From contig CM038715.1 of assembly GCA_021613375.1 (NCBI GenBank), positions 2,412,378-2,476,377 on the forward strand: a DNA stretch of 64,000 bases, in the 5' to 3' direction. This DNA comes from Megaleporinus macrocephalus (lineage: Eukaryota; Chordata; Actinopteri; Characiformes; Anostomidae). Under the pieces are notes generated by a model. That model did no database searches. It saw only the letters and a list, made by a program, of their open reading frames with translations, and was not told where the DNA came from. Positions 62,355-64,000 of this stretch are shown one piece after another; position 1 is the stretch's first letter; every line of letters starts with the position of its first letter. Position numbers and translations under genes: made by a program.

Positions 62355-63558
62355 CACATCCCGTTTTCCTTTCTCTTTTGTTGTTCTTTTGAGGTGGGCC
62401 GGTGCTGCCATCACTTTTATTCCCCTCTTTGAAATCCTGCTTTCCTGAAAACACACTCCAGCTGTGTTGTGAGTTGCTGTTCGTGCAGGTGTGTGTCTAA
62501 GGCCGGGTATTTAAGGCCTGAGGCATCTCTCTTTTCATATCTCTCTCTTCTGCCGTCTTTTTTTCTCTCTCCTTACTTGCTGTGGTGCCAGGTTCTGCTT
62601 TCCAACAGGCTGTTCATATTTCAGCACTGCATGCCTGCAATTCCACACTCACATACACCCACACACACCTCTTTCTCCTCAGTCTTTCACCCACCCTCGT
62701 GGTATTTTAGCCCCTTTTTATGCTCCATTAAGGTATAAAGGGGTTATTATTGGTGTGGGTGTCTTTAGGGTGATAGAGATATGTGGGTATGCTGTTAATC
62801 AGGTGCTGTAGTTCAACAGCAGTCTTGAAAAGTCCTCACTTTAAATGTAAGTTAGTGTAAAGAGATTTTATTCCAAGTAATCGTGGACCATTTCTTTTGG
62901 TTGATTTATCAGGAAGTTTTAATGACAGTTTTTAATTATTTATAAGTTTGGCAGTAAGTAACTTGTGAATCTGAGGTATGTATTAAAGATGTTTTCGCAG
63001 TGGATGTTTCCTGGAAGCCCGAAGATCTGAAGCTCAACTGGCATGTATGTGTGTGCAGTGCATCTGAAATGAAGGATCACTTTACTGTAGTGTACTGTGT
63101 ACTGTTACTAATTATGCAAAACTATGAAGATCGGCTACTAACTGTGTGTTCATGAGATGCAGGTTATTTCCCACCGCGGCTTTCTACTACTTTCTAAAAT
63201 TGGAGTGCACGTGTTCAGGCCACTTCACAACATATATGCTGCACCTTGTCACATATATGCATCTGATTCTGAGAGTAGATTTTTTTATTATTATTATTCT
63301 GGGGTTCATATTCTTTCAGCAGATGTTTAAGGCCTTTGGTGCTGTTTCTGTAGCCATTGTTAGAGGAAGTTTCTCAGGGGCACAACGTTGAGATCCTAAA
63401 GCGAATATCTAAAGCGAATATCTAAAGTGGTTTAAAAGGCAGAGAAATTTCACACAAACTCGCTGCTGTTTGTTGTTCTTCTTCAGTAAATCGAGCAGAA
63501 CCTGTAATCAGGCACGCCCACAATATTTCAGCATTTCCTGCAACACCCACCCTTAAGG
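60491..63558. other. Intron-like or intergenic sequence, no gene seen
   Basis: Contains a G-rich stretch (60896-60935), (TG)n at about 61024-61054 and (CT)n at about 62309-62355. No exon was recognised. Confidence 0.5.
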
Positions 63559-64000
63559 TCAGTACCATGCAAAAATCAGAAACCACTGTTTATTGAGGTA
63601 CTTGTAAATTAAGAGGGCCTTTGAGCATCAGGGAAACGTGGAACACATGTTTAACAGAAAATTACCAATACATTTTCTACATTAAGCGTAATATATATTT
63701 TTAGTATTTAATTACACCACTCTTCACCTTTATTACAGTTTCCATACTTTTTGGGAGATTTACTTTCAGTTTTTCTAAAGAAATTTGCTGGGCTGTTGTT
63801 CTTCACCTCCAAAATTCGGAGTTTGAAGTTGCTTGCATGTTCTGCTTTTCACAATCCAGGTAATTACCCAGTTATAAATATGGACTCATAATAACCCATA
63901 ATAACCCCACCCAACATAAAGCAACACTGGGTAAGAGGTTAAAATGCAAAGACATATAAACTGGTCCAGCAAATCTGTCCCATATCTCTGACTTTTAAAT
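63559..64000. mobile_element. Tc1-like element fragment, runs off the window
   Basis: CAGTACCATGCAAAAATCAG resembles a Tc1-like terminus. The block TACTTTTTGGGAGATTTACT, TTTCAGTTTTTCTAAAGAAA is a familiar internal part of a fish Tc1-like family. The other end is not in the window. Confidence 0.45.

Overview
This window is vertebrate genomic DNA, almost certainly from a teleost fish and probably an otophysan, although the species cannot be fixed. The signs are long introns with GT-AG boundaries, abundant (TG)n, (CT)n and (TA)n tracts, several decayed Tc1/mariner-like transposons, hAT-like non-autonomous elements with 8-bp target duplications, and antisense 3' ends of non-LTR retrotransposons.

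The main gene is on the + strand. It is the 3' portion of an actin-binding LIM protein, best matched to ablim2. Nineteen coding exons from 4902 to 42005 splice into one open frame of 566 complete codons plus a stop. They encode the end of LIM2, all of LIM3 and LIM4, a long Ser/Pro-rich linker, and a C-terminal villin headpiece ending in ARLF. LIM1 and the start of LIM2 lie before base 1. Two exons are very small (33 nt and 8 nt). Two further in-frame stretches with good splice sites (51 nt and 39 nt) may be cassette exons. A 3' UTR of up to about 4 kb follows, with a candidate poly(A) signal at 45936.

Between 46 and 49.6 kb there is a nest of transposons: a decayed Tc1-like element split by a 504-bp foldback MITE, then a large foldback structure of about 2.3 kb. 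At about 49.8-50.1 kb there is a promoter-like, CpG-rich stretch with two inverted CCAAT boxes 32 bp apart, and a first-exon candidate ending in a good donor at 50078. In human, AFAP1 follows ABLIM2 in the same orientation, so this is plausibly the 5' end of afap1, and 50079-64000 would be its first intron. No coding exon was recognised in that last 14 kb.

The most unusual feature is the way tandem arrays sit inside inverted-repeat transposons. One hAT-like MITE family is present three times (2636-3317, 34725-35523 reversed, 52308-54206). The three copies carry about one, about eighteen and about thirty-four copies of the same 36-bp unit. A 44-bp array, a 28-bp array, a 45-bp array of about 36 units, and an array in a LINE 3' end follow the same theme. 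There is also a telomere-like TTAGGG-rich array inside an ablim2 intron. No bacterial genes, CRISPR arrays or rRNA genes were seen; tRNA genes were not searched for systematically.
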